Source: Actinomycetes bacterium
GTDB lineage: Bacteria; Actinomycetota; Actinomycetes; Mycobacteriales; Mycobacteriaceae
NCBI GenBank assembly: GCA_023404955.1
Contig: JAEXZY010000062.1
Coordinates: 1 to 64,000, forward strand
DNA: 64,000 nucleotides
Direction of reading: 5' to 3'
Shown here: positions 54,988 through 64,000 of the stretch, in pieces
How positions within the stretch are numbered: position 1 is the stretch's first letter
How the letters are laid out: each line of letters starts with the position of its first letter
Program-made: the position numbers and the translations under genes
Notes under the pieces: model-generated
The model's input: only the letters and a program-made list of their open reading frames with translations
Told to the model about the DNA's origin: nothing
Databases searched by the model: none

Positions 54988-55664
54988 TGACCCGCTACGA
55001 CCTGCAGACCACCCAACTGCGCGAGGTCAACGCCGCGCTGCACGCGCCGAACCTACAGGGCGAGTTCGTCATCGACCATCCCGCCGGCGCGCACAACGTC
55101 GCCGTCGGTCTCGACGCGCCGGTCAGCGTGACCGTCAACGGCCACGTCGGGTACTACGCCGCAGGCATGAATCAGCAGGCCGATGTCGTGATCAACGGCA
55201 ACGCCGGCACCGGCGTAGCGGAGAACATGATGAGCGGCTCGGTGTGGGTGAAAGGCAGCGCCTCCCAGTCCGCCGGTGCGACGGCACATGGTGGCTTGTT
55301 GGTGGTCGAGGGTGACGCCGCGGCGCGGTGCGGCATCTCGATGAAGGGCGTCGACATCGTGGTGGGCGGCAACGTCGGGCACATGAGCGCGTTCATGGCA
55401 CAGGCCGGCCGGCTCGTGGTGCGGGGTGACGCCGGCGAGGCACTCGGCGACTCGCTCTACGAAGCGCGCATCTACGTGCGGGGCGAGGTGGCCTCTCTTG
55501 GCGCCGACTGCGTGGCCAAGCCGATGCGCGCCGAACACCACGAGGAACTCGAACACCTCCTGAAGGCAGCGGGTTTCGAGGACGACGACACCGCCGCCTA
55601 CACCCGCTACGGGTCCGCGCGATCGCTGTACCACTTCCACGTCGACAACTCTGCGAGCTACTGA
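54975..55664 (+). CDS. glxC: glutamate synthase GXGXG-domain subunit, GlxC/MgsB-like
   Basis: A 229-residue right-handed beta-helix protein corresponding to the C-terminal GXGXG domain of glutamate synthase: VSVTVNGHVGYYAAGMNQQADVVINGNAGTGVAENMMSG and further Gly-rich turns (VVVGGNVGH, GRLVVRGDAGEALGD). It has no catalytic residues of its own and is expected to scaffold the amidotransferase and FMN subunits. ATG 54975 lies inside the end of glxB; the stop shares a base with the glxD start. Confidence 0.88.
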   Translation: MEQIVTRYDLQTTQLREVNAALHAPNLQGEFVIDHPAGAHNVAVGLDAPVSVTVNGHVGYYAAGMNQQADVVINGNAGTGVAENMMSGSVWVKGSASQSAGATAHGGLLVVEGDAAARCGISMKGVDIVVGGNVGHMSAFMAQAGRLVVRGDAGEALGDSLYEARIYVRGEVASLGADCVAKPMRAEHHEELEHLLKAAGFEDDDTAAYTRYGSARSLYHFHVDNSASY

Positions 55665-56989
55665 TGACCGACACCGACGACCGCGCGCGCCTCGGCCTGC
55701 GCGAGTCCGCCACCTATGATCGCGCCACGATCGCCGCGATCCAGCGCGCCGCCGACACCGGCGTGTACGACATCCGCGGATGGGGTGCCAAACGCCGGCT
55801 CCCCCACTTCGACGATCTGCTGTTCCTCGGCGCCTCGATGTCGCGGTATCCGCTCGAGGGCTACCGCGAGCGCTGCGCCACCGACGTGGTGCTCGGTGAC
55901 CGACACGCGAAACACCCTCTCCACCTGGCCATCCCGGTCACCATCGCCGGTATGAGCTTCGGTGCGCTGTCGGGACCGGCCAAGGAGGCGCTGGGCCGCG
56001 GCGCCAGTGAAGTCGGCACGTCGACGACCACCGGCGACGGCGGTATGACGCGGGAAGAGCGGGGCCAGAGCAAGCACCTGGTGTACCAGTACCTGCCCTC
56101 GCGGTACGGCATGAACCCCGACGACCTCCGCAAGGCCGACGCGATCGAGGTGGTCCTCGGCCAGGGTGCCAAACCGGGCGGCGGCGGAATGCTGTTGGGC
56201 CAGAAGATCTCCGAACGGGTCGCCTCGATGCGCACGCTCCCGCAGGGCATCGACCAGCGCTCGGCATGCCGTCATCCCGACTGGACCGGGCCTGACGATC
56301 TGACCATCAAGATCAACGAGCTGCGGGAGATCACCGACTGGGAAAAGCCGATCTACGTCAAGGTCGGCGCCACCCGCACCTACTACGACGTCAAGCTCGC
56401 GGTGCACGCCGGCGCCGACGTCGTCGTCGTCGACGGCATGCAGGGCGGCACCGCGGCCACCCAGGAGGTGTTCATCGAACACGTGGGCATCCCGACGCTG
56501 GCCGCGATCCCGGAGGCGGTGCGGGCGTTGCAGGAGTTAGGGGTTCACAGACGAGTTCAGCTCATCGTCTCGGGCGGCATCCGCAACGGTGCCGACGTCG
56601 CCAAGGCGCTCGCGCTGGGCGCCGATGCCGTCGCGATCGGCACCGCGGCGCTGATCGCACTCGGTGACAACCATCCCCGATATGCCGGCGAATACGAAAA
56701 GATCGGCAGCGCAGCGGGTTTCTACGACGACTACCAGGACGGGAACGACCCCGCGGGCATCAGCACCCAGGACCCTGAGCTCGCTGCCCGCCTGGACCCG
56801 GTGGCCGCCGGCCGGCGGCTGGCCAACTACCTGCGGGTGCTGACGATGGAAGCGCAGACGATCGCCCGCGCCTGCGGCAAGTCCCACGTCTGCCATCTCG
56901 AGCCCGACGATCTGGTCGCCGTCAGCATCGAAGCCGCCGCGATGGCGAAGGTTCCACTGGCCGGCACATCCTGGATACCGGGACTGTGA
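55664..56989 (+). CDS. glxD: glutamate synthase-like FMN subunit, GlxD/MgsC-like
   Basis: A 441-residue FMN barrel subunit: AGMSFGALSGPAKEALGRG, TGDGGMTREERGQSKHLVYQY, EVVLGQGAKPGGGGMLLG, VDGMQGGTAATQEVF and GGIRNGADVAKALALGADAVAIG. With GlxB and GlxC it would form a three-subunit glutamate synthase-type complex, used in the N-methylglutamate pathway to convert gamma-glutamyl amides to N-alkylglutamates. It overlaps glxC by one base and the next gene by four. A second, Rieske-fused version of this domain lies at 19479-21137. Confidence 0.88.
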   Translation: MTDTDDRARLGLRESATYDRATIAAIQRAADTGVYDIRGWGAKRRLPHFDDLLFLGASMSRYPLEGYRERCATDVVLGDRHAKHPLHLAIPVTIAGMSFGALSGPAKEALGRGASEVGTSTTTGDGGMTREERGQSKHLVYQYLPSRYGMNPDDLRKADAIEVVLGQGAKPGGGGMLLGQKISERVASMRTLPQGIDQRSACRHPDWTGPDDLTIKINELREITDWEKPIYVKVGATRTYYDVKLAVHAGADVVVVDGMQGGTAATQEVFIEHVGIPTLAAIPEAVRALQELGVHRRVQLIVSGGIRNGADVAKALALGADAVAIGTAALIALGDNHPRYAGEYEKIGSAAGFYDDYQDGNDPAGISTQDPELAARLDPVAAGRRLANYLRVLTMEAQTIARACGKSHVCHLEPDDLVAVSIEAAAMAKVPLAGTSWIPGL

Positions 56990-58170
56990 GCACCGCCGAC
57001 GTCGTCATCGTCGGCGGCGGACTGGAGGGCTGCGCGGCCGCGTGGGCGTTGGCCGAGCGCGGCGTCACCGACGTCGTCGTGGTCGAACGCGGCACCGTCG
57101 GCTCCGGGATGACCGGAAAATCCAGCGGTATCGTCCGCTGCCACTACGGCGTCAGCTCACTGGCCGCGATGGCTGCGGCGGGACTCGAGGTGTTCGAGCA
57201 GGCCGGCGAGATCTTCGGCAGCGACATCGGGTTCCGCCAGACCGGCTACGTCGTCGGAGTCGGTGAGCCCAACGTCGATGCGCTGCGCAAGAGCTTGGCT
57301 GCGCAGCAGGCCGTCGGCGTCGACACCGAGGAGATCGACCGCGCCGACGTCGCGAAGATGTGGCCGTTCGCCGACTTGGAGCCGTTCGCGGCCTTCGGCT
57401 ACGAGGCACGCGGCGGCTACGGGGATGCCTACCAGACCGCTCAGGCGTTCGCGACGACCGCGCGTGGTGCCGGCGTCCGCATCCGGCAGGGTTGCACCGC
57501 AACAAGTTTGGTTATCGACGGCCGTCGCGCAACCGGGGTGACGCTCAGCGACGGCAGCTCCATCTCCGCCGACACCGTCGTCGTCGCGACCGGGGTGTGG
57601 ACACAGCCCTTCCTGGCGCCCTACGGCATCGACGTACCGATCCGGGTGGTCCGGGAGCAGATCGTGCTGATCGACCCCGGCGTAGACCTCGGTCCCGTGC
57701 CCGTGTTCTCTGATCTGGTCTCGCTGCAGTACGTGCGACCGGAGGTAGGCGGCGAAATCCTGTTCGGAAACAGCGATCTCAGCGATGCGAAGACGGCCGA
57801 CCCGGACAGCTACCTCAACCGGGCGACCGAGGACTTCGTCGACATCACCGTCGACAAGGTCGGCACCCGCTTCCCCGGCTTTCCCGACGCCGTCATCACC
57901 AGCAGCTACGCAGGCTGCTACGACGTGACGCCCGACTGGAACCCGGTGATCTCCCGCACCGATGTCGACGGCCTGCTCGTCGCCGCCGGCTTCTCCGGCC
58001 ACGGGTTCAAGATCGCGCCGGCGGTGGGCAAGCTCGTCGCCGATCTGGTGATCGACGACCGCAGCAGCGACCCGCGCATCCCCGCATCGGATTTCCGGCT
58101 GTCCCGCTTCGCCGAGGGGGACCTGCTCACGACGCCGTACCCGTACGTCGGCGCCGGGCAGATGCGCTAG
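56986..58170 (+). CDS. FAD-dependent oxidoreductase of the DAO/sarcosine oxidase type
   Basis: A 394-residue amine or amino-acid oxidase. The N-terminal dinucleotide fold is VVIVGGGLEGCAAAWALAERG, followed by VVERGTVGSGMTGKSSGIVRCHYG; the C-terminal FAD closure is GLLVAAGFSGHGFKIAPAVGKL. The His-Tyr after SSGIVR replaces the covalent-flavin pattern of some monomeric sarcosine oxidases. GTG 56986 overlaps the glxD stop. In this context it is the natural candidate to oxidise an N-alkylglutamate, giving glutamate and an aldehyde, in place of the four-subunit MgdABCD. That step is inference. Confidence 0.85.
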   Translation: MSTADVVIVGGGLEGCAAAWALAERGVTDVVVVERGTVGSGMTGKSSGIVRCHYGVSSLAAMAAAGLEVFEQAGEIFGSDIGFRQTGYVVGVGEPNVDALRKSLAAQQAVGVDTEEIDRADVAKMWPFADLEPFAAFGYEARGGYGDAYQTAQAFATTARGAGVRIRQGCTATSLVIDGRRATGVTLSDGSSISADTVVVATGVWTQPFLAPYGIDVPIRVVREQIVLIDPGVDLGPVPVFSDLVSLQYVRPEVGGEILFGNSDLSDAKTADPDSYLNRATEDFVDITVDKVGTRFPGFPDAVITSSYAGCYDVTPDWNPVISRTDVDGLLVAAGFSGHGFKIAPAVGKLVADLVIDDRSSDPRIPASDFRLSRFAEGDLLTTPYPYVGAGQMR

Positions 58171-58181
58171 ACAGGTGAGCT

Positions 58182-58841
58182 GTGACCTCCGCTGACGAGC
58201 ACGCATCGCTGCTTCGCAACAAATCCGGGACCGCACGCGACCGCGACCCGCAGGAGCCGGTCGACGAGCTGGAAATCGAGACCGCGATCGGGCGCAACGT
58301 CCGGCTGCTGCGCCTGCAGCAGGGGCTCACCGTCGCCGACACCGCCGCGCGGATCGGCATCTCGAAGGCGATGATGAGCAAGATCGAGAACGCGCAGACG
58401 TCCTGCAGCCTGTCGACGCTCGCGCTGCTGGCCAAGGGCTTCGACGTGCCGGTGACCAGCTTGTTCCGTGGCGCCGACGTCGAACGTCCCGCCGCGTTCG
58501 TGCGGTCCGGCACCGGGGCGCGCATCGTGCGCGAAGGCACCCGCGAAGGCCACGACTACGAGCTACTCGGGTCCCTGCGCGGTGAGCACAAGCGGCTGGA
58601 GTGTCTGCAGGTCACGCTGTCGGAGAAGAGCCGGACGTATCCACTGTTCCAGCACCCGGGCACCGAGTTCATCTACATGCTCGAAGGGGTCATGGACTAC
58701 AGCCACAGCCGGTCGGTCTACCGGCTGCACCCCGGGGACTCGCTGCAGTTCGACGGCGAGGGCGCGCACGGCCCCGTCGACCTCGTCGAAGTGCCGATCC
58801 GGTTCCTGTCGGTGATCGCGTTCCCCGACTCGCACGTCTGA
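58182..58841 (+). CDS. XRE-family regulator with cupin domain
   Basis: A 219-residue regulator. Helix-turn-helix at residues 28-85 (IGRNVRLLRLQQGLTVADTAARIGISKAMMSKIENAQTSCS-type, quoted in pieces); C-terminal cupin at about 140-210 (HPGTEFIYMLEGVMDY, RLHPGDSLQFDGEGAHGP). Such proteins sense small metabolites, for example in putrescine and amine pathways (PuuR-like). It follows the FAD oxidase by 11 bases and ends the amine operon, so it likely regulates it. It starts at GTG 58182. Confidence 0.88.
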   Translation: MTSADEHASLLRNKSGTARDRDPQEPVDELEIETAIGRNVRLLRLQQGLTVADTAARIGISKAMMSKIENAQTSCSLSTLALLAKGFDVPVTSLFRGADVERPAAFVRSGTGARIVREGTREGHDYELLGSLRGEHKRLECLQVTLSEKSRTYPLFQHPGTEFIYMLEGVMDYSHSRSVYRLHPGDSLQFDGEGAHGPVDLVEVPIRFLSVIAFPDSHV

Positions 58842-58853
58842 GGGCTCCGGGCG

Positions 58854-58901
58854 CGCCGAGTGTGCGTCTCGATACGCCCGCCGCGGCGTGTCGCGGATGA
58901 A
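58854..58901. repeat. dispersed intergenic repeat, copy B
   Basis: About 40 of 48 bases match 51181-51228, starting with the shared CGCCGAGTGTGCGTC and ending GCGGATGAA. Like copy A it begins just after a stop codon (12 bases). The right inverted end of copy A is not preserved here. Confidence 0.6.
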
Positions 58902-58952
58902 ACCGCGAAACCGCACAACCGCGGCCCGTTTTGCCCGGCGCGCCCGCCGGAG

Positions 58953-58958
58953 TACAGT
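58953..58958 (+). promoter_or_regulatory. -10 box for the leuA leader transcript
   Basis: TACAGT (TANNNT) ends seven bases before GTG 58966. This is the usual mycobacterial spacing to a transcription start, so the mRNA would begin at the leader peptide's own start codon. Confidence 0.55.
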
Positions 58959-58965
58959 CACCTGC

Positions 58966-59007
58966 GTGCAGCGGGTGCTCCTTCTCGGACGCCGCGACGG
59001 GGTCTGA
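58966..59007 (+). CDS. leuL: leuA leader peptide (attenuator)
   Basis: A 13-codon ORF, GTG to TGA, reading (M)QRVLLLGRRDGV, with three consecutive leucine codons (CTC CTT CTC). It is probably leaderless. Its 3' codons overlap a 10-bp GC stem. Ribosome stalling at the leucine codons when Leu-tRNA is scarce would change folding of the downstream hairpin, the logic of amino-acid operon attenuation. It is 76 bases upstream of leuA. Confidence 0.6.
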   Translation: MQRVLLLGRRDGV

Positions 59008-59030
59008 TCCAGACTGGCCTCCCGTCGCGG
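58992..59030 (+). promoter_or_regulatory. attenuator hairpin in the leuA leader
   Basis: Perfect 10-bp stem: CCGCGACGGG (58992-59001) and CCCGTCGCGG (59021-59030) with a 19-base loop. The left arm lies within the leader peptide's last codons. No U-run follows. Confidence 0.6.
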
Positions 59031-59053
59031 GTATTCGCGATGCGCCGGTCTGA

Positions 59054-60889
<1,836 letters not shown>

Positions 60890-60982
60890 GCGCAGCGGCC
60901 GATCCCTTTCACCAAAAGTGATCAAGAAATGACTTGTGCTGATTAGGGTTTCGCGTACCTGGGGTCGGGAAGCCACTACAGC

Positions 60983-61237
60983 ATGAAGCTCAATGTCACC
61001 TATGGTTCAATCCTCACTCTGGCGGCGGCCGCGACGATCTCTTTCGCTCCTGCAGCGGTTGCCCAGCCGGAATGCGCGACACCACACGGTGCCGCGGACG
61101 GAACACCCTGTCAGAACGTCGCCCCGGGTGGCGGAACGACGGGAACCGGTCCGGGGGCCAGCCAGGGTGGCGAGAATCCCTACATCGGCGGTGCGGGCTG
61201 CATTCCGGGCCGGGTCTGCAACAACGGCGATGATTAG
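60983..61237 (+). CDS. small secreted cysteine-containing protein, paralogue 1
   Basis: An 84-residue exported protein: signal peptide MKLNVTYGSILTLAAAATISFAP-type ending at AVAQP, then about 55 residues rich in Gly/Pro/Thr. Four cysteines (PECATP, TPCQN, AGCIPGRVCNN) could make two disulfides. No known family. The C-terminal GCIPGRVC motif and the MKL...AQP N-terminus recur in the next gene, so the pair arose by duplication. ATG 60983 is the first start. Confidence 0.7.
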   Translation: MKLNVTYGSILTLAAAATISFAPAAVAQPECATPHGAADGTPCQNVAPGGGTTGTGPGASQGGENPYIGGAGCIPGRVCNNGDD

Positions 61238-61276
61238 ATCGTTTCAACAGTCGGCACGCTGGTAATTCACAGGAAC

Positions 61277-61528
61277 ATGAAACTCTTCACCTTCGGAACA
61301 GCCATGCTGACCGGGGCCGCCGCGACGGTCATCGCGATGGCACCCATCGCCGGTGCACAGCCCAATGTGCCGTGCGACGATCCGGGCGGCGCAGCACGTG
61401 GCGCTGCGTGCGATGCCACCGCTCCCGAGGGCGCTCCGCCGCCCATCGTCGGAGAGATCCCACCCGGTCAGGACGGCATGGTCGACGTCGCGGGATGCAC
61501 TCCCGGGCGCGTCTGCGAAGCGCCCTAG
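61277..61528 (+). CDS. small secreted cysteine-containing protein, paralogue 2
   Basis: An 83-residue exported protein with signal peptide (FGTAMLTGAAATVIAMAPIAGAQP) and a Pro/Gly-rich mature part bearing four cysteines (VPCDD, AACDA, AGCTPGRVCEAP). Spacing of the cysteines and the GCxPGRVC end match the preceding gene, 39 bases away. Function is unknown. It converges on the exonuclease gene with one base between the stops. Confidence 0.7.
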   Translation: MKLFTFGTAMLTGAAATVIAMAPIAGAQPNVPCDDPGGAARGAACDATAPEGAPPPIVGEIPPGQDGMVDVAGCTPGRVCEAP

Positions 61529-61529
61529 G

Positions 61530-62531
61530 TCAGAACAGGGCTAGTTGATCGTCACCCAGGTCGGAGCCGACGAAGTCTTCGACCTGGGTACCGCCCACTA
61601 CTGACATCAGCGCGTCCATGAAATCGGCCGAGTGCATCACCGGTACACCAAGATCCCTGGCCTGAAACCCCCTGCCCTGCTCGACATCCGGCACGTCGCA
61701 CACCACCAACGATGTGTGACTGTCGACGAATTCGGCGTATGCAAGCCCGGCATTCAGCACGCGTTCAATCAATTCCTCGTACGTGCGCTCCACCTCCGCG
61801 GCCACCCCGACCCGCATGCCCTGCACCAGCGGCCGGCCGGCGACGTAGCGGCCCGGATTGGCGTACGAGCACGGGAGGCGGGAAGCGACGGCCTTCAGCG
61901 GCCGCAGATCGTCGTGAGTGACGCGGCCGTTGGGCCACGTGCGGCGCGACACCGGGTGTACCGGCAACCACGTCCGCCGCTCGTAGGCGCGGACCAGCAC
62001 GGGCTTGAGGATCTGAGCGAGCACCATTGCGTCGTCGAGGGCGTCGTGCGGGCGCATCTGCGTCACGCCCCAGTGCGCGGCCAACGTCTCGAGCCGCAGG
62101 TTCTCCAGCCCCAGCTCCAGCCGCCGGGCCAGTTCGACAGTGCACATCACCGTGTCGACCGGCAATGCCGCCCCCACCATCTCCGCCTCCGCGGCGAGGA
62201 ACGAATAGTCGAAGCCCACGTTGTGGGCCACCAGGGTCCGGCCCCGCAGCACCTCGCACAGATCGGCGACGACATCCCCGAACGTCGGCTGGCCGGCCAG
62301 CATCTCCGCGGTCAGCCCGTGGATGTGCGTGGGGCCTGGATCGACCCCCGGATCGAGCAGCGAGTACAGGCTCTTCTCGACGTTGCCGTCGTCACTGAGC
62401 GCGAGCGCTGCGACACTGACGACCCGGGCCTGCCCGGGCCGGAACCCCGAGGTCTCGACGTCGACGACCGCCCATCCGGCGCCCGCCTGATCGGCGGGCC
62501 GGCCCCAGGTGGCGACGGCGGTTGAGCTCAC
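61530..62531 (-). CDS. DnaQ-like 3'-5' exonuclease with BRCT domain
   Basis: A 333-residue protein. Residues about 18-185 form a DEDDh exonuclease domain: VVDVETSGF (Asp, Glu), LVAHNVGFDYSFL and MRPHDALDDAMV, with the catalytic His and Asp. Residues about 245-325 look like a BRCT domain (EELIERVLNAGLAYAEFVDSHTSLVVCDV). It is in the Rv3711c (annotated dnaQ) position. It may not be the replicative proofreader, since mycobacteria proofread mainly with the DnaE1 PHP domain; a repair role is more likely. It starts at GTG 62531. Confidence 0.88.
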   Translation of the reverse strand: MSSTAVATWGRPADQAGAGWAVVDVETSGFRPGQARVVSVAALALSDDGNVEKSLYSLLDPGVDPGPTHIHGLTAEMLAGQPTFGDVVADLCEVLRGRTLVAHNVGFDYSFLAAEAEMVGAALPVDTVMCTVELARRLELGLENLRLETLAAHWGVTQMRPHDALDDAMVLAQILKPVLVRAYERRTWLPVHPVSRRTWPNGRVTHDDLRPLKAVASRLPCSYANPGRYVAGRPLVQGMRVGVAAEVERTYEELIERVLNAGLAYAEFVDSHTSLVVCDVPDVEQGRGFQARDLGVPVMHSADFMDALMSVVGGTQVEDFVGSDLGDDQLALF

Positions 62532-62595
62532 CCTCCGAGGATGGCACGCAGCCCCGACAAGCCTTGCTCCCCACGCCGCGTGTCGGCCCCTTCTC

Positions 62596-62601
62596 TAAAC
62601 T
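62596..62601 (+). promoter_or_regulatory. -10 box for murT, leaderless start
   Basis: TAAACT fits TANNNT and ends exactly seven bases before the A of ATG 62609, so the murT-gatD mRNA is predicted to be leaderless. No Shine-Dalgarno sequence is present. Confidence 0.6.
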
Positions 62602-62608
62602 GCCGGGA

Positions 62609-63832
62609 ATGGTCTCGGTACGCGGACGAGCTGCACTCGCAGCCGGTGCAGGCGCCCGGTGGGCGTCGCGGGTGACCGGCCGCGGCGCCGGGGCGATGAT
62701 CGGTGGGCTCGTCGCGATGACGATCGACCGCTCGATCCTGCAGCAGCTGGGCCAGGGCCGCCGCACCGTCGTCGTGACCGGCACCAACGGCAAGTCGACC
62801 ACCACCAGGATGACGGCCGCGGCGCTGGCCACCGTCGGGCCTGTCGCGACCAACGCCGAGGGCGCCAACATGGACGCCGGGCTGGTGGCCGCACTTGCCG
62901 CCGCGCCGACCGCGTCGCTGGCTGCGCTCGAGGTCGACGAGATGCACGTCCCCCACGTCAGCGACGCCGTCACCCCGTCGGTGATCGTGCTGCTCAACCT
63001 GTCGCGGGACCAACTCGACCGGGTGGGTGAGATCAACCACATCGAGCGGACCCTGCGCGCGGGCCTGGCGCGGCACCGCGCGGCGGTCGTCGTGGCCAAC
63101 TGTGACGACGTCCTGATGACCTCGGCCGCCTACGACCATCCGCACGTGGTGTGGGTGGCCGCCGGCGGCGGCTGGGCCAGCGACTCGGTGAGCTGCCCGC
63201 GCTCGGGCGAGGTGATCGAGCGCGAGGGTGCGCACTGGCGCTCCACGGGATGCGACTTCCAGCGGCCCGAACCGGACTGGTGGTACGACGAGACGCACAT
63301 CTACGGGCCCGACGGCCTGAGCCTGCCGATGACGCTCACCCTGCCCGGCACCGTCAACCGCGGCAACGCCACCCAGGCCGTCGCCGCAGCGGTCACTCTC
63401 GGCGCGGTGCCCGCCGCGGCCGTTGCTGCCGTGGCCGCCGTCGACGAGGTGGCCGGCCGCTACCGCACCGTCGACGTCGGCCCGTCGCACACCGCGCGCC
63501 TGCTGCTCGCCAAGAACCCCGCGGGCTGGCAGGAAGCGCTGTCGATGCTCGACCGCGAGGCGGCGGGCGTGGTGATCTCGGTCAACGGCCAGGTGCCCGA
63601 CGGCGAAGACCTGTCGTGGCTGTGGGATGTCCGCTTCGAGCACTTCGAGAACGTGCCGGTGGTGGCCGCCGGGGAACGCGGCACCGATCTCGCGGTGCGC
63701 CTCGGCTACGCGGGCGTCGAACACACCCTGGTGCACGACACGATGGCGGCGATCCGCAGCTGTCCCCCCGGGCACGTCGAGGTGCTCGCCAACTACACGG
63801 CTTTCCTCCAGCTGAACAGGCGGCTGCCATGA
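62609..63832 (+). CDS. murT: lipid II isoglutaminyl synthase subunit MurT
   Basis: With GatD, amidates D-glutamate of the peptidoglycan stem peptide on lipid II. The 407-residue Mur-ligase-like subunit has the P-loop VVTGTNGKSTTTRM, NLSRDQLDRVGE and the C-terminal MurT (DUF1727) domain (RLLLAKNPAGWQEAL). Firmicute MurT has a four-cysteine zinc ribbon in the middle domain; here only CPRSGE and GCDF remain, so zinc binding is unlikely. The stop overlaps the gatD ATG by four bases. It is in the Rv3712 position. Confidence 0.93.
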   Translation: MVSVRGRAALAAGAGARWASRVTGRGAGAMIGGLVAMTIDRSILQQLGQGRRTVVVTGTNGKSTTTRMTAAALATVGPVATNAEGANMDAGLVAALAAAPTASLAALEVDEMHVPHVSDAVTPSVIVLLNLSRDQLDRVGEINHIERTLRAGLARHRAAVVVANCDDVLMTSAAYDHPHVVWVAAGGGWASDSVSCPRSGEVIEREGAHWRSTGCDFQRPEPDWWYDETHIYGPDGLSLPMTLTLPGTVNRGNATQAVAAAVTLGAVPAAAVAAVAAVDEVAGRYRTVDVGPSHTARLLLAKNPAGWQEALSMLDREAAGVVISVNGQVPDGEDLSWLWDVRFEHFENVPVVAAGERGTDLAVRLGYAGVEHTLVHDTMAAIRSCPPGHVEVLANYTAFLQLNRRLP

Positions 63833-64000
63833 GCGAATCCGTGGTCCGTATCGGCCTCGTCCTGCCCGACGTGATGGGCACCTACGGCGACGGCGGCAAC
63901 TCTCTGGTGCTGCGGCAGCGGCTGCGGTTGCGTGGCATCGACGCCGAGATCGTCGAGATCACGCTCGACGATCCGGTGCCCGCCGAGCTCGACGTCTACA
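63829..64000 (+). CDS. gatD: lipid II isoglutaminyl synthase subunit GatD, 5' part
   Basis: Only the first 57 codons are in the window. The product begins with VRIGLVLPDVMGTYGDGGNSLVLRQ and RLRGIDAEIVEITLDDPVP, the start of the CobB/CobQ-like class I glutamine amidotransferase that supplies ammonia to MurT. ATG 63829 overlaps the murT TGA (ATGA), which confirms the start and the murT-gatD operon (Rv3712-Rv3713). Confidence 0.9.
   Translation, partial: MSESVVRIGLVLPDVMGTYGDGGNSLVLRQRLRLRGIDAEIVEITLDDPVPAELDVY

Overview
This is a high-GC, densely packed actinobacterial chromosome segment, almost certainly from a Mycobacterium of the rapid-growing (Mycolicibacterium) type. The backbone follows the M. 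tuberculosis order Rv3696c to Rv3713: glpK, an Rv3698-like glutamate-cysteine ligase homologue and an Rv3699-like methyltransferase, the ergothioneine genes egtE-D-C-B-A, an Rv3705c-like sensor-domain protein, Rv3706c/Rv3707c-like proteins, asd, ask, leuA, a DnaQ-like exonuclease, murT and the start of gatD. The window differs from that backbone by accessory blocks. I saw no tRNA, rRNA, CRISPR, IS element or prophage, and no gene-free stretch longer than about 250 bases.

Region by region: 1-8 kb has an aldo/keto reductase behind a poly-C tract, a frameshifted release factor 3 gene (prfC), a quinone oxidoreductase, glpK and a methyltransferase. 7-13.6 kb is a signalling block: an FHA-adenylate cyclase, a 1375-residue kinase-cyclase-ATPase-TPR protein, and an EmbR-like SARP-FHA regulator. 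13.6-17.2 kb returns to the backbone (Rv3698, Rv3699).

17.2-32 kb is an accessory metabolic region. An MftD paralogue and a probable mycofactocin glycan methyltransferase (MftM) diverge from one intergenic region. A six-gene minus-strand unit then encodes NDMA-dependent methanol/alcohol dehydrogenase (Mno), a MoxR ATPase with a polyhistidine tail, a VWA protein, a second iron alcohol dehydrogenase, and the MnoS/MnoR two-component system. Between them, at 19.4-24.8 kb, sits an unusual cassette: two adjacent enzymes that each carry an N-terminal Rieske domain (one on a glutamate-synthase-like FMN domain, one on a thiamine-diphosphate enzyme), a MarR regulator, a PPOX-type flavin/F420 protein and an NADP(H)-F420 reductase-like protein. 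Both of its promoters carry the same palindrome, TGAACGTTCA. This is my best candidate for an undescribed system.

32-39 kb holds a dicarboxylate transporter and the complete egt operon. 40-45.4 kb holds a second aldo/keto reductase, a Zur-type cluster of zinc-free ribosomal proteins (L28, L33, S14, S18) with a divergent CobW/Mrf-like gene, and catalase. 45-50.5 kb has small secreted or membrane proteins and asd/ask.

51-59 kb is a nitrogen operon: amt under probable GlnR boxes, a type III glutamine synthetase, three GlxBCD/MgsABC-like subunits, a FAD amine oxidase and a cupin regulator. It reads best as amine assimilation through gamma-glutamyl amide and N-alkylglutamate intermediates. leuA is preceded by a Leu-rich leader peptide and a hairpin that look like an attenuator.
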